DNA of 64,000 bases from Branchiostoma lanceolatum (taxonomy: Eukaryota > Chordata > Leptocardii > Amphioxiformes > Branchiostomatidae): the NCBI RefSeq assembly GCF_035083965.1, contig NC_089728.1, positions 16,741,955 through 16,805,954 of the forward strand, in the 5' to 3' direction. The position numbers were made by a program, and so were the translations under genes. Position 1 is the first letter of the stretch. Each line of letters opens with the position of its first letter. The notes beneath the pieces were generated by a model, which ran no database searches, was not told the DNA's origin, and worked only from the letters and a program-made list of their open reading frames with translations. Positions 54,891 to 64,000 of the stretch are shown here, piece by piece.

Positions 54891-57800
54891 ATGGCAGCCC
54901 CGTGGCACCACCCGGGGATCACCAAGGATCAGGCGGAGGGGCTACTTGTGGCGGCGGGCATGCAGACGGGGAGTTTCCTGGTGAGGGATAGCGAGAAAAG
55001 GGAGGGGGCCTACGCACTGTGCATTTGGTAAGTCAGTCTGTCTGCCTGTATTTATACAAACTTATCGACTCGTGGCAACACGTTTATCAAGTCGTTTAAG
55101 GAATGTCAATAATACTTGATAAATCCCCCTGTAGGTTCACAGTTTAACTTTATTAGCTGCAATAATAACAAGTCTTTAAAAGTGTGGGGTCATTTTAGGT
55201 CACTTCCGGGTTGAATTATGATGTGAACTTGTTGGAGAAAGGACAGAAAAACCTTATTACGATTGACAAATGTTTCTCATTGATTATGCAAATAATGTCC
55301 TTATTTGCATAAATTATGTCAGGTTACCAGTTGATCATCTTCTCCATCCAAATAATAACATCATTATCAACAGAAGTATGAATATTACTATTTTTGCAAT
55401 GTATTTATTCAGCTAGGGGCACTTGACATCAACATAATTTACCTGGGTAGTCCATTGTACTGTGTTGTTTCCAAGAAAATATCACGGGTTATGTTTAAAT
55501 TATAAGAATTCAATGAATGCGTATGTGATGAGGTGAGGTCTTCCTTAGTTGAAATCTAAGTCTATAATGATACTGAGAAGGAAAAAATCCTATTCCAGAC
55601 ATCTATTGAGTCATGTTGTTGTGATCTTTGCTAGTCAGACACTTTATTACTTCGTTGCCATTCTGTGTGTGGGTAGACAGTTACGTCATTGTAGACTATT
55701 CTTATATAATGTATCAATGTTACATGACATTGTGTAATGTTATAAGTGTTAATCTACACATAAGATCTACCAATTCACTTTATCTTCACAGTTAAGCTCA
55801 CAGTGTAAGGAAAATGGACATTTTCATTTAACTTTAACTTCACGTTGGCGACAAGTGAACAAATCATAGATAATAACAACAGTTTTTATCACAGTGATGA
55901 TAAGTACACGGTACAGAGGTGACCGTGAAAACAGTGAACATAAAGTTACAGTGAAAGAAACAAGAATTACAGTACATTTAACAGTATGTTTCTAAGTATA
56001 GTTGGACATTATGAAATGGTTTGTAGCTGTTTTTAATTTGTGTGTGAATAGCATAACTTAAGAAGTTATTGATGTATTGTGATTAAATTTTGGTACAAGG
56101 TTACTAGGTGTCAACAAAACAAAAGATGAGTTTGAATATGGGCCTCCTAGCAGCTTCTACCGATACTGCAGCATAAAATCTAATTTGGGTACCTAATGTG
56201 CTCTGAAGGTGTTATACTATAGGCATGATTTTTGAGTGGCAGGAAGTTTTCAAGCTGCCTTTACATATCTATGTCACACGTTATGCAAATTAGGTCATAA
56301 TTCCATAGTTAATGAGAATATGATAATTGGCTACGGTATGCTGTCATAGACTAGATAGAGCTTTTTTTTCTTTTTTTTTTGTATGTGTATGTGCATGTGT
56401 GCGTGTTTGTGTGTCAGTGACAACAAGAGATGTGTGTATATATTATATAATGTATAAGTGTGCATGTGAATGTTACATGTATGTACTAGTATGTGTGCAT
56501 ATATTTTATTTGCATATGCGTAAGTGTGTGTGTAATGTATGTATATGTAGACATCATCGTGGCTTTCCCTATATATATAGCACACATTTGTCCAACACTA
56601 CGCAGCATATTCAATAGAATGTTAGATCTTGCCACGGCATCATAATTAGCCGATCTTTGAACTCAGTTTACATGTCATTTATTCATCATGTGACCTTTAT
56701 CTCCTTATAGGGACGAAGGTCGTGTGAGGCAGTATCGTATCCTGCCAACAGACAACAGGTGTCTCCAGATCCAGGTTAGACATACAGATTCTTATCTTTT
56801 AATGATAGGGTTATAAATAGATTAGGCCACAATTGTTATTGCCTTTTTTTATCAAGTCGATCTGATTATGAATAAGAAACTGGCAGTCAATGCCGTAGAT
56901 TATTGTTACGAAGACTGTTGTTGGTACTCTGTCATGTAGTTTCCACCTACATTAATTAGGAATTAATTGAATCTAATTGGATTGATTAAAACAATAGTAA
57001 ATGCACGTTTGAAGTCAATCACTACAAGTTCAATATTATGTATGTTCTAGTATGAAACATAAAGAGACGAGCAAATTTGATTATTAGTGATTACGATGCA
57101 GAAGATTACTGGCACTCATACAACTGGATGGATTTTGGAAACGATCACAGATATTTCAAGATCCATCCACTGTCTTTTGTCAGTTTTTAGATTTTGAATT
57201 TGCGCTTCATTTATATTATTTTAAAGCCAGTGGCCCAGTGGATTTTAACCTCCTTGGTATGAGGGAGATGCAGGCGTATCTGTATCCGTATCTGTACATG
57301 TATAGCCGGTATAACTGCCCTTCGGTGTTTCGCACCAGCGTACGTGTCAAACCTCTTTGCCTAAAAGAACCCAACACACTTTGAGATGGGTTATAGGCTA
57401 AGGCTGACCCGGTGTGCTCTGGTGATCTTAATGATACTCAAGGTCTCCTTCAGGGATGTGCGTCACATTTGGGTTGTTGGAATTAGCTGTCCAGTCCGAT
57501 TGGCGAAAACAGCTGTCCGGTCTGATTTCCAGGTGGGAAAAGCTGTCTGACTATTTCTGTGTGTGGTTGCGCCCCCTAGCAGAAATTAAGAAAAGTGCAG
57601 TCATGGCGTGAAGTGCCCTCATTGGATACAAGCATGCAAATGCCGACAATACGGTCGGGGAATGCGAGCGACAAGTCAATAATACAAAATGTAGACCAAG
57701 ACGGCGCGACAGCTTTTTGTTTATTGGGGGTAAGGGGTGGAAACCACACAGTCATGGAAATAGTCAGACAGCCTTTTCCACCCCGAAATCAAACCGGACA

Positions 57801-60051
57801 GCTGTTTCCGCCAATCGGACCGGACAGCTAATTCCAACAACCCGTCACATTTCATTTCGTTCCAGGGTCATGTCAACAGAGAGTACCCGACTCTCACAGA
57901 TCTGATGGACTCCTACAGAACCGACCCCCAGGGCCTGGCCTGCCCTCTCCTCTACCCTGTCACAACGGGCCTGCAGGAGAACACCGTGGTCAACAGACCG
58001 AGCAGGTCACCAAAGCCAGTCATCAAACAACCTACAAACATCAGAAGAGGTAGGTTGAGTTTGTGCTTCACTATGGCATAACGGCAGGATGTTTGGCCCA
58101 CAATTCAGAGGTCCTGGGTTTGAATCCTGCATGGGTCCCCTGACTTGTCTCGTTGCTGTTGTGCTCATGGGAATAACATGAATTTTCTCACTTCACTCAT
58201 GGGAAAATGAGTACCTATCTGGTTAGGGATGTCCCCTATAATATAGGACATTAAATGGAGGCCCTGGGTCTGAGAAGAGCCACACCTCGAGCACATAAAA
58301 GAACCCACCACACTCGGTGTTAGTGGATCAAATATTAATGTCCAGATATGCAGCTATGTAGTACTCTTCAGTCCAAACTTCTTTTCGCATTTTTCGCGGT
58401 GACATCTTAACCATCATCACAGCGAACATTATTCCTTTTGCAGTAAAACTCAAGGGTGGGCAGTAGGCCAAAGTAAGTAAAGTAAGGAAGTAAGTAAAAT
58501 TCTGCATGGAAGGAAATTTATGTATTAAATGTCTCATCTCATGCATGTCTGAACTCTAGAGCCATAAGTCAACATACCCAGCTGGCTAACTTCTGGATTG
58601 TATCTATATTGGCACTTCAATCAATATAGATTCTGAACTTTAAATGAAGAAAAAAAAGAAAGAGCAGCTAGGACTGGACAAGGACTTTCCTCTACCTTCG
58701 GTACCAAAAGCGATTTGGGGTTGATGTAGACAGGCCAGAATGGTACATTTGATCTTTTTTTTCAGCTAAGCAGCAAATTGCAGAAGCAATAAAAATACCT
58801 CCCCATGACTTATTAATTAGTAGCATCTTCCATTGACCCCATGACCTGGACTGTCATGTCTGATTGCGGACGTAGTTGGACCACCTCTGAACTCTACTTC
58901 TGGCCACTCTGGCAAGTCTCACCTTTGCAGTCTACTGACACTCTACTGACAGTGAATTCAAATAACTAAAGGACACATTAACCAACACCGAAAATGAAGA
59001 CTCCATAAATGGATTCAATAAGTGGCCTCGTTTGATATTTCACTTACCTAATATATATATAAATATCATATATTTCATTGTACATTTCATGCAGGTGATG
59101 ACGATTCCACAGTGTACTTCCCTATTATCATCATTCCGACCCAAGGCTCCGAACATTGTGGTCTCGAAGGCCGTTTCATCCTTAAAGTCTCCGCCATTGG
59201 TCTGTCCTTGCTTGATCCGCACACCGACCGCGTGCTGTACCTGTGGCCTTTCCGACACATCCGTAGGTACGGTCGTAACGCTGACGCGTTTCTGTTTGAG
59301 TGCGGGAGAAAGTGCGGGTCCGGGGAGGGAGACTTTGCCTTCCGTACCCCCTGCCCCAACGACGTTTTCCTTGCAGCGGATAACCTACGGAAGAGAGTGT
59401 TTCTGATGCGGACAAATGTCACCGTTATCCCTACCACGGCATCAAAGCGCTGTAAGCTCAAGGGGGACTACACACTTCAAGTGTGCTCCGAGGGCATCCT
59501 TCTCTTGAACAGTGCGACAGAACAGCTCGTGTATGATTGGCCGTACAAGATGATCCGTCGGTATGGGCGCAGTAAGATGGACTTCACCATAGAAGCAGGG
59601 AGTAGGTGTGCGTCAGGGGAGGGCACGTTCACCTTCAAATCCAGCGTACCAGAGGAGATCTTCCAACACGTGGACCACGTGAGAGCCCACCTGTCGCGAG
59701 CGAAGGGCAACGAGGCCACGCCCAGGCAGCCACAGGCCACGGTAAGTCTAATCACATTTCTACCGCAGAAAAGAAAGAAAAATCTTTATGAAAGTAGTTG
59801 ACCTTGTACTTGTAGTTGACCTTGTACTTGTAGTGCCCTAAAAAGATTAACTTTCAAGAGAACAACACAAGACTAATCCATGCCCCACTGTTTTATCACA
59901 GAGTAATGAGTACGTGGATGTCCCAGGGATAACCTACGCAGAGTTGGCGAGCTTCGGTTCACAGCCCAGGCCCGTCGGTGCATCGCGTACGCAGACAGGA
60001 CCGTCCTACATGGACCAACCCACGGAGTACTCCACTATCGTGTTTGACTAG
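54891..60051 (+). CDS. Adaptor with SH2, two tandem IRS/DOK-type PTB domains and a phosphotyrosine tail (393 aa)
   Basis: Exons 54891-55027, 56711-56774, 57866-58049, 59095-59741 and 59902-60051 total 1182 nt with matching phases. The ATG at 54891 has a good context (GTCATGG). SH2 at about residues 5-96: WHHPGITKDQAEGLL, SFLVRDSEKREGAYALCIW with phosphotyrosine-binding Arg32, and YRILPTDN. PTB1 (about 133-230) and PTB2 (about 232-328) are both IRS-type and lie in one 647-nt exon: LWPFRHIRRYG, FECGRKCGSGEGDFAF; DWPYKMIRRYG, IEAGSRCASGEGTFTF. The tail contains EYVDV (Tyr348), ITYAEL (Tyr356, ITIM form), YMDQ (Tyr380, YxxQ) and TEYSTI (Tyr387, ITSM form). There is no membrane segment or PH domain, so it is cytosolic and probably docks to phosphorylated receptors and recruits SH2 partners. 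The domain order is unlike SHC, tensin or DOK. Function is inferred. Confidence 0.88.
55795..55990. mobile_element. Inverted-repeat element K (CACAGTGTAAGG ends)
   Basis: TCACAGTGTAAGGAAAATGG, GTACACGGTACAGAGGTGAC and GTGAAAGAAACAAG, reverse relative of 19440-19620. Lies in intron 1 of the adaptor. Confidence 0.6.
56035..56590 (+). repeat. Dispersed '(GT)n' repeat and TG/TA-rich tract
   Basis: GTGTGTGAATAGCATAACTT, GGTACAAGGTTACTAGGTGT and TACTGCAGCATAAAATC (56035-56330) belong to the 1590 family. Positions 56360-56545 are TG-rich simple sequence. Confidence 0.65.
56800..57440. other. Adaptor intron 2, unassigned part
   Basis: I see only faint '(GT)n'-family blocks (57110-57200) and a short TGTATCCGTATCTGTACATG tract. 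Confidence 0.35.
57460..57852. mobile_element. Element with about 100-bp terminal inverted repeats, beside the third SH2-adaptor exon
   Basis: GTCACATTTGGGTTGTTGGA, ATTAGCTGTCCAGTCCGATT, GGCGAAAACAGCTGTCCGGT is inverted as ACCGGACAGCTGTTTCCGCC, AATCGGACCGGACAGCTAAT, TCCAACAACCCGTCAC. It ends 14 bp before the exon at 57866. No long ORF. Confidence 0.87.
58060..58345 (+). mobile_element. tRNA-derived SINE (family 1)
   Basis: CTATGGCATAACGGCAGGAT, the B box CTGGGTTTGAATCCTG, TGTGCTCATGGGAATAACAT, CTCACTTCACTCATGG, GACATTAAATGGAGGCCCTG. From 58350 to 59090 the intron holds nothing recognisable. Confidence 0.72.
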
Positions 60052-60300
60052 GACATGGAGGCAGAGTCTCTGACAATAAGCCGTTTCACGGTTTGAAGTG
60101 CACATGTGCAGAGTAATGCATTGTAAGTTTGAGGGTCCTGAGACATAAACAAGCACGTCTGTACTTTGTACCATTGGAAGCAGAGTTTCAGACAATAAGC
60201 CATTTCATGGTTTGAAGTTCACATATGTAGTGGTTATGTCAGGTTATGTCAGAGTTCAAGACCCCTGACACTTAAACAAACACATTTGTACATTATAAGT
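60052..60300 (+). repeat. Tandem duplication in the adaptor 3'UTR
   Basis: GGCAGAGTCTCTGACAATAA, GCCGTTTCACGGTTTGAAGT is repeated about 120 bp later as AGCAGAGTTTCAGACAATAA, GCCATTTCATGGTTTGAAGT. Further shared blocks are GACATAAACAAGCACGTCTG / GACACTTAAACAAACACATTTG. Confidence 0.8.
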
Positions 60301-60304
60301 AGGG

Positions 60305-60480
60305 TTGGTGTGGCGCAACCGTTATAGAGTGTTTGGCACAGAACCTAAAGATCCGGGTTCGATACTCGCTATGCGCCAACGTTGTGCCCTTGGGAAAGGT
60401 ACTTTACATGATATACCTGTATTGACAATGGAGTGACACCCACCAAGCCTCTCAACTTATCTGTCAAAAGTGTCCCAAAA
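60305..60480 (+). mobile_element. tRNA-derived SINE (family 1), partial
   Basis: GTGTGGCGCAACCGTTATAG, the B box CCGGGTTCGATACTC, GTTGTGCCCTTGGGAAAGGT, ACTTTACATGATAT. Confidence 0.7.
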
Positions 60481-60559
60481 AGACACACGGATTTGTTTTG
60501 CCAATGTGCTAACCTCTGCACATTTGCCACTAAAAGCCGTAATTTTTATTTTATTTTTT

Positions 60560-60910
60560 ACATCATGTATTAAAGGAAACCCTGGAGCAATATTATGGCC
60601 CAAAAATTGGATTTTGATAGTCAATTTATTTAGTGGTTTCTGATACAAGATTAGTTCAAACAACACTATCACAATGTAAAGCGACATCCATGCATGGTGC
60701 AAAAATATGAGGTCGATGTGATGTGAGAACTCACTGAAAATCATTGCGTTTTTTTTGAAGGCACGCAAAACTATTAGGAGATCATTGTACAGCTCATTTG
60801 GCACGGTTTTAAAATGCTCAAAGTGTGAAGTTATTATACACAAATGTGCTAAACAGTGTTAGTAAATGTCACTGCCATAAATATTTCAGCATTCTTTTTA
60901 ATTTTAATTT
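60560..60910. repeat. Dispersed repeat J, copy 2
   Basis: AATATTATGGCCCAAAAATT, TATCACAATGTAAAGCGACA, GTGATGTGAGAACTCACTGA, TAGTAAATGTCACTGCCATA, mostly the reverse complement of 52790-53080. From 60930 to 61480 there is AT-rich sequence with AATAAA at 61224 and about 61258, possible adaptor polyadenylation sites; otherwise nothing seen. Confidence 0.65.
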
Positions 60911-61489
60911 TTTAGCCCTAATCAAATTGCTTTGGTTGCTTTTAAACATGGTCTAGACAAGAACTGTTTACAAATTAGGGGCCTTCTATTTTGACCTTCT
61001 GCATGTGCAGTTTAAACTGTTAAATGACTTATTTGAGGCAATTTTATATTTGATATATCAAGGAATTCTCTGCAATCAGAGAACATTTATTACCCTAGCC
61101 AATTGCCTTATTGATGCATTTTTTTAAAACTACACATGATAGTTATTACTAGAATTATGTTTTTTTCCAGACAAACTGTTGCAAGAAAACAAATGAGATG
61201 TAAGATGACAGCAAATATCATTCATAATAAATGCTTCAAAATTGTATTATGAATGAATTAATAAACTTTATTGCTAGAGAGTTGTACATGGTAAAATGTA
61301 TGGCAACAATATGACAAAGTATTACAATGATACCAGTCTATTCTAAAAACTATGACTACAAGGATATGAACGTAAAAAATGTGTCAGTCTGACAAATTGT
61401 TAAAATGTCAAGTATGTTGCACTACAAAATCAAAACATTGCCAATGTCAATATGTTGATAGTTTGCCTCAAAACTTTGTTTTGTGATAT

Positions 61490-61715
61490 TTACCATCTAC
61501 TAAACATAATCCCACCAGGGTACATAATTCTGCCACCCTGAAAAGATATGTCCAAACATATCTCCAACCTAACTTCCCCCAGTAGAATGCACTCCTGTAT
61601 ATCAAGCTCTACATACCTGAGGGGTGCTGCACTAGAGATCTCTCAAACACACTGTTTTTGAAAGTGGCGGATTTATGTAACCCGCCGTATTAATGATAAT
61701 GGAGGTTAACAAAAG
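61490..61715 (+). repeat. Dispersed repeat H, copy
   Basis: CATCTACTAAACATAATCCC, GGGTACATAATTCTGCCACC, CTCTCAAACACACTG and GTGGCGGATTTATGTAACCC are shared with 62660-62868 and, reversed and split, 32285-32860. From 61720 to 62260 nothing else recognised. Confidence 0.75.
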
Positions 61716-62269
61716 TACCACAAATGAGTTTTTTTAACTGACATTCCATTTTCAAGAAAATTTTTCATAAAATCAACCCTCTCTCTGCTGCCTAACACCA
61801 TGACCAATACAAATTTAATACCAAATGGCAACTTTAGCAGCGAGAAGGTTAAACATGTAGCTGTGTATCTTCTTTACATGACCTAAGGCTGTTTCAAGCC
61901 ATGATTTAATCAGTCACTATATATATTGTGTATTGTTATATTTATACAGAAGATTTGATGCTGTACTCTTATGACATGTCTATATCATATATCAATGTGA
62001 ATTGTTGATCTTTGACGTCATATTCAACAATGTAGAACAAATATTTTGTAGATTTTATTGGTTGCAGCACCAGTGGATTGTGCACCCAAGGTTACAGATT
62101 TATAAAACTGTATATTAATTTTATTCTTAAATATTGCATTGCTCTTCCATTTTTCTATTAGCCCTGCACTTGCACCCCCGAGAGGCATGTTGAATGGAAT
62201 AACCCTTATCAAATGACATAATGCTTATGCATGTACATGAACATGTTGAATAAAAAGCTGTATACAATA

Positions 62270-62485
62270 CTGTAAATGCATTTAAGTTTGCGTGGTTTAT
62301 ATTTCGCACTAAGGGGAAAATGGAGTGTTCGCAGTGGTCTTTAAGTTCGCGGCAGTGCTATAATCACATCCTGCTACAGTATTGGACAAAAATGTTCGCC
62401 TTGGCTTTAAGTTCGCGGTGAAAAGTCGCCGCGAAAACCGCAAACATACATGTAAAACCACCGCGAACATTTCTGCATTTACAGC
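62270..62485. mobile_element. MITE family A, good copy
   Basis: TACTGTAAATGCATTTAAGT and ATTTCTGCATTTACAGCATC are inverted ends. The interior has GTTCGCAGTGGTCTTTAAGT and complementary CCACCGCGAACATTTC. Confidence 0.82.
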
Positions 62486-62659
62486 ATCTTTTTGAATGTA
62501 AGCTTTTGAGGCCATTGTGCTTGAAATATGAACACTTAAGACAAATTTCTTTCTTTTGCAACGATTTGTTGCCTTTAAGAAGTCAATTTAGTTGGTAGTA
62601 CCCTCATTGAAACCTCAAATGCCTTTAAGGGTTATTTATGAGTTTTCCGGAAAGTCTAG

Positions 62660-62868
62660 CATCTACTAAACATAATTCCACGAAGGCTACATAATTATAC
62701 CACCCTGAACAGATCTCCAACCCAACGTCCCCCAGTATAATACACTCCTGTATATCTAAACTGTGCATACCTGGGGGGGTGCTACACTAGAGATCTCTCA
62801 AACCTAACTGTTTTTCAAAGTGGCGGATTTATGTGTAACCTGGCGGATTAATGTTAATGAAGGTTAGA
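62660..62868 (+). repeat. Dispersed repeat H, copy
   Basis: CATCTACTAAACATAATTCC, TCTCTCAAACCTAACTG and GTGGCGGATTTATGTGTAAC, parallel to the copy at 61490. Confidence 0.75.
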
Positions 62869-62924
62869 CCCAAAAGCAACCAAGAACAGAAATGCGATAT
62901 TATAATGACATTAACTTTGAAAGT

Positions 62925-63300
62925 TGTGTGGCATTCGGCTGTCAGACAAGGGGACCTGAGTTCGATCCCGGCTTGCCCCCAGACATGCCTGGACATGCGC
63001 CCGTACGATGTGCCCTTGGGAAAGGCACTTAACACAAATTTCCTCACTTCACTCAGGTGTAATTAAGTACCTACTTGTTAGGGACGTCCCTCGGATAGGA
63101 CGTTAAATGGAGGTCCCGTGTTTGGGGAGAGCCACACCCCACGCACGTTAAAGAACCCACCACACCTTTCGAAAAAGACTAGGGGCATGCCTCGGTGTGC
63201 GATGGTCCAAACCTTACAGACAGGTTTTACCCGATACATGTCAGTAATTGCCGATTTCTCGGCAGATGGACATAGGTGGTCAGGAAGAAGAAGAAGAAAT
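62925..63300 (+). mobile_element. tRNA-derived SINE (family 1), near full length with (AAG)n tail
   Basis: A head with the B box CTGAGTTCGATCCCG, then GATGTGCCCTTGGGAAAGGC, CTCACTTCACTCAGGTGTAA, GTTAAAGAACCCACCACACC, TCGGTGTGCGATGGTCCAAA, ending AGGAAGAAGAAGAAGAA directly before the kelch gene stop. Confidence 0.82.
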
Positions 63301-63303
63301 ATC

Positions 63304-64000
63304 TTATTTACACTCATCATTCTTTTCGGGTAGGTAAACTTCAAATGCCATGGATAAATAAAATCCACCTGGAAATGGAGTCAGGCCTTGTACCCATGTC
63401 TCAGAATCCGTGATGTAACTGACAGTGTCTTCGTGGTTTAAGACGTAGATGACACCGTCTTTAACCCCGCACCCCTTGTCGTAAGATATGGATTCGGTCG
63501 CTGGATGTTCTTCTAAGACAGACCACTGGTTAGTGCTCACGTCGTAGCAGTCTACCCCGGGTACGTGTCCGCCTAAGATGTAGATGACGTCATTGACAGA
63601 AGCCATGCAATGGCGGTCTCGTTCCCTGGGTAACTCTGACACAACTTCCCACTCGTCCCAAACCGGGCTATATTTCATCAGAGAAAATATGGACGTGTCA
63701 TAATCTTCAGAACTGATGTAGATGTCGTCTTTACAGACCACCGCCATTCCGTAGTCGGTGGCAAAATTTGGTAGTGGCTCAAGATACGTCCACTTGTCCT
63801 GCAAAGGATCGTATCGTTCGACACTTTGTACGCCATAGTCAAAGTGGAAGCCGCCAATAGCATAAAGGCGTGCCTTGTACTGAATAAATCCAAAGAAGGC
63901 CCTAGCCTCGCCCAAGGGGCACACCTCGGCCCATTCGGAACTGAGAGGATTGTAGGTGTAGACGGTGTGTTGAGGGTCCCCCAGGCCTGAAGCGTGGTGG
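63304..64000 (-). CDS. Kelch-repeat protein, C-terminal part (5' end beyond the window)
   Basis: One uninterrupted exon of at least 697 nt, open to the right edge and ending in TAA at 63304. Kelch blades recognised by the hydrophobic-Gly-Gly, Tyr and Trp pattern: RLYAIGGF with VERYDPLQDKWTYLEPLP; DIYISSEDYDTSIFSLM with YSPVWDEWEVV; VIYILGGHVPGVDCYDV with NQWSVLEEHP; and a last, degenerate blade (VIYVLNHEDTV). A blade upstream starts TVYTYNPLSSEWAEVCPL. Most likely a KLHL-type substrate adaptor for Cullin-3 ubiquitin ligase, but the BTB/BACK part would lie outside, so this is inferred. Two blades lack the GG pair. Confidence 0.88.
   Translation of the reverse strand, partial: HHASGLGDPQHTVYTYNPLSSEWAEVCPLGEARAFFGFIQYKARLYAIGGFHFDYGVQSVERYDPLQDKWTYLEPLPNFATDYGMAVVCKDDIYISSEDYDTSIFSLMKYSPVWDEWEVVSELPRERDRHCMASVNDVIYILGGHVPGVDCYDVSTNQWSVLEEHPATESISYDKGCGVKDGVIYVLNHEDTVSYITDSETWVQGLTPFPGGFYLSMAFEVYLPEKNDECK

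Noticed and set aside
59040..59755. Several long minus-strand frames opposite the PTB exon
   Set aside because: Shadows of the GC-rich coding exon on the plus strand, which has clear tandem PTB domains.

Overview
The window looks like nuclear DNA of a small-genome marine chordate, most likely an amphioxus (Branchiostoma). This is inferred from vertebrate-type gene families with many short phase-matched exons, GT/AG introns of 0.1-2 kb, CCAAT/TATA promoters, and a dense load of short non-autonomous elements: tRNA-derived SINEs, hairpin MITEs and a dispersed '(GT)n...ATTTGGTATGTGGGTAGG' repeat. No species-level proof is possible from sequence alone. All gene models were assembled by hand from splice sites and reading frame. 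For every complete model the exon lengths sum to an exact multiple of three.

Layout. (1) Positions 1-5200 and 7675-12197, plus strand: two tandem inositol monophosphatase (IMPA1-type) genes. The first is cut by the left edge and carries a pair of apparently mutually exclusive exons. Both have a 33-bp minisatellite that copies the exon end together with its splice donor. (2) 14202-32905, minus strand: a complete 23-exon TRPA-type ankyrin cation channel (890 aa). Two of its introns hold minisatellites that copy its own splice junctions. (3) 35692-38520, minus strand: a five-exon gene for a 210-aa secreted helical protein. Its intron phases (1-0-0-0), first coding exon of 19 nt, terminal-helix exon, TATA box and AU-rich 3' motif match long-chain class I cytokines and hormones (IL-6, G-CSF, EPO, GH type). 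(4) 38.6-54.5 kb: a transposon-rich desert. It contains an 8.87-kb foldback element with 81-bp tandem arrays, inserted inside a LINE reverse transcriptase and itself holding an 800-bp inverted-repeat element, and an inverted duplicate of the last TRPA exon. (5) 54891-60051, plus strand: a 393-aa adaptor with one SH2 domain, two tandem IRS/DOK-type PTB domains and a C-terminal tail with ITIM-like, ITSM-like, YxxQ and YxxV tyrosine motifs. (6) 63304-64000, minus strand: the 3' end of a kelch-repeat gene running off the right edge.

There is no operon logic here. The noteworthy biology is the orphan cytokine-like gene, the SH2-PTB-PTB adaptor with an inhibitory-receptor-like tail, and the repeated birth of minisatellites across exon-intron junctions. 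Large uncoloured stretches are introns or intergenic DNA filled with decayed repeats; these are listed as such.
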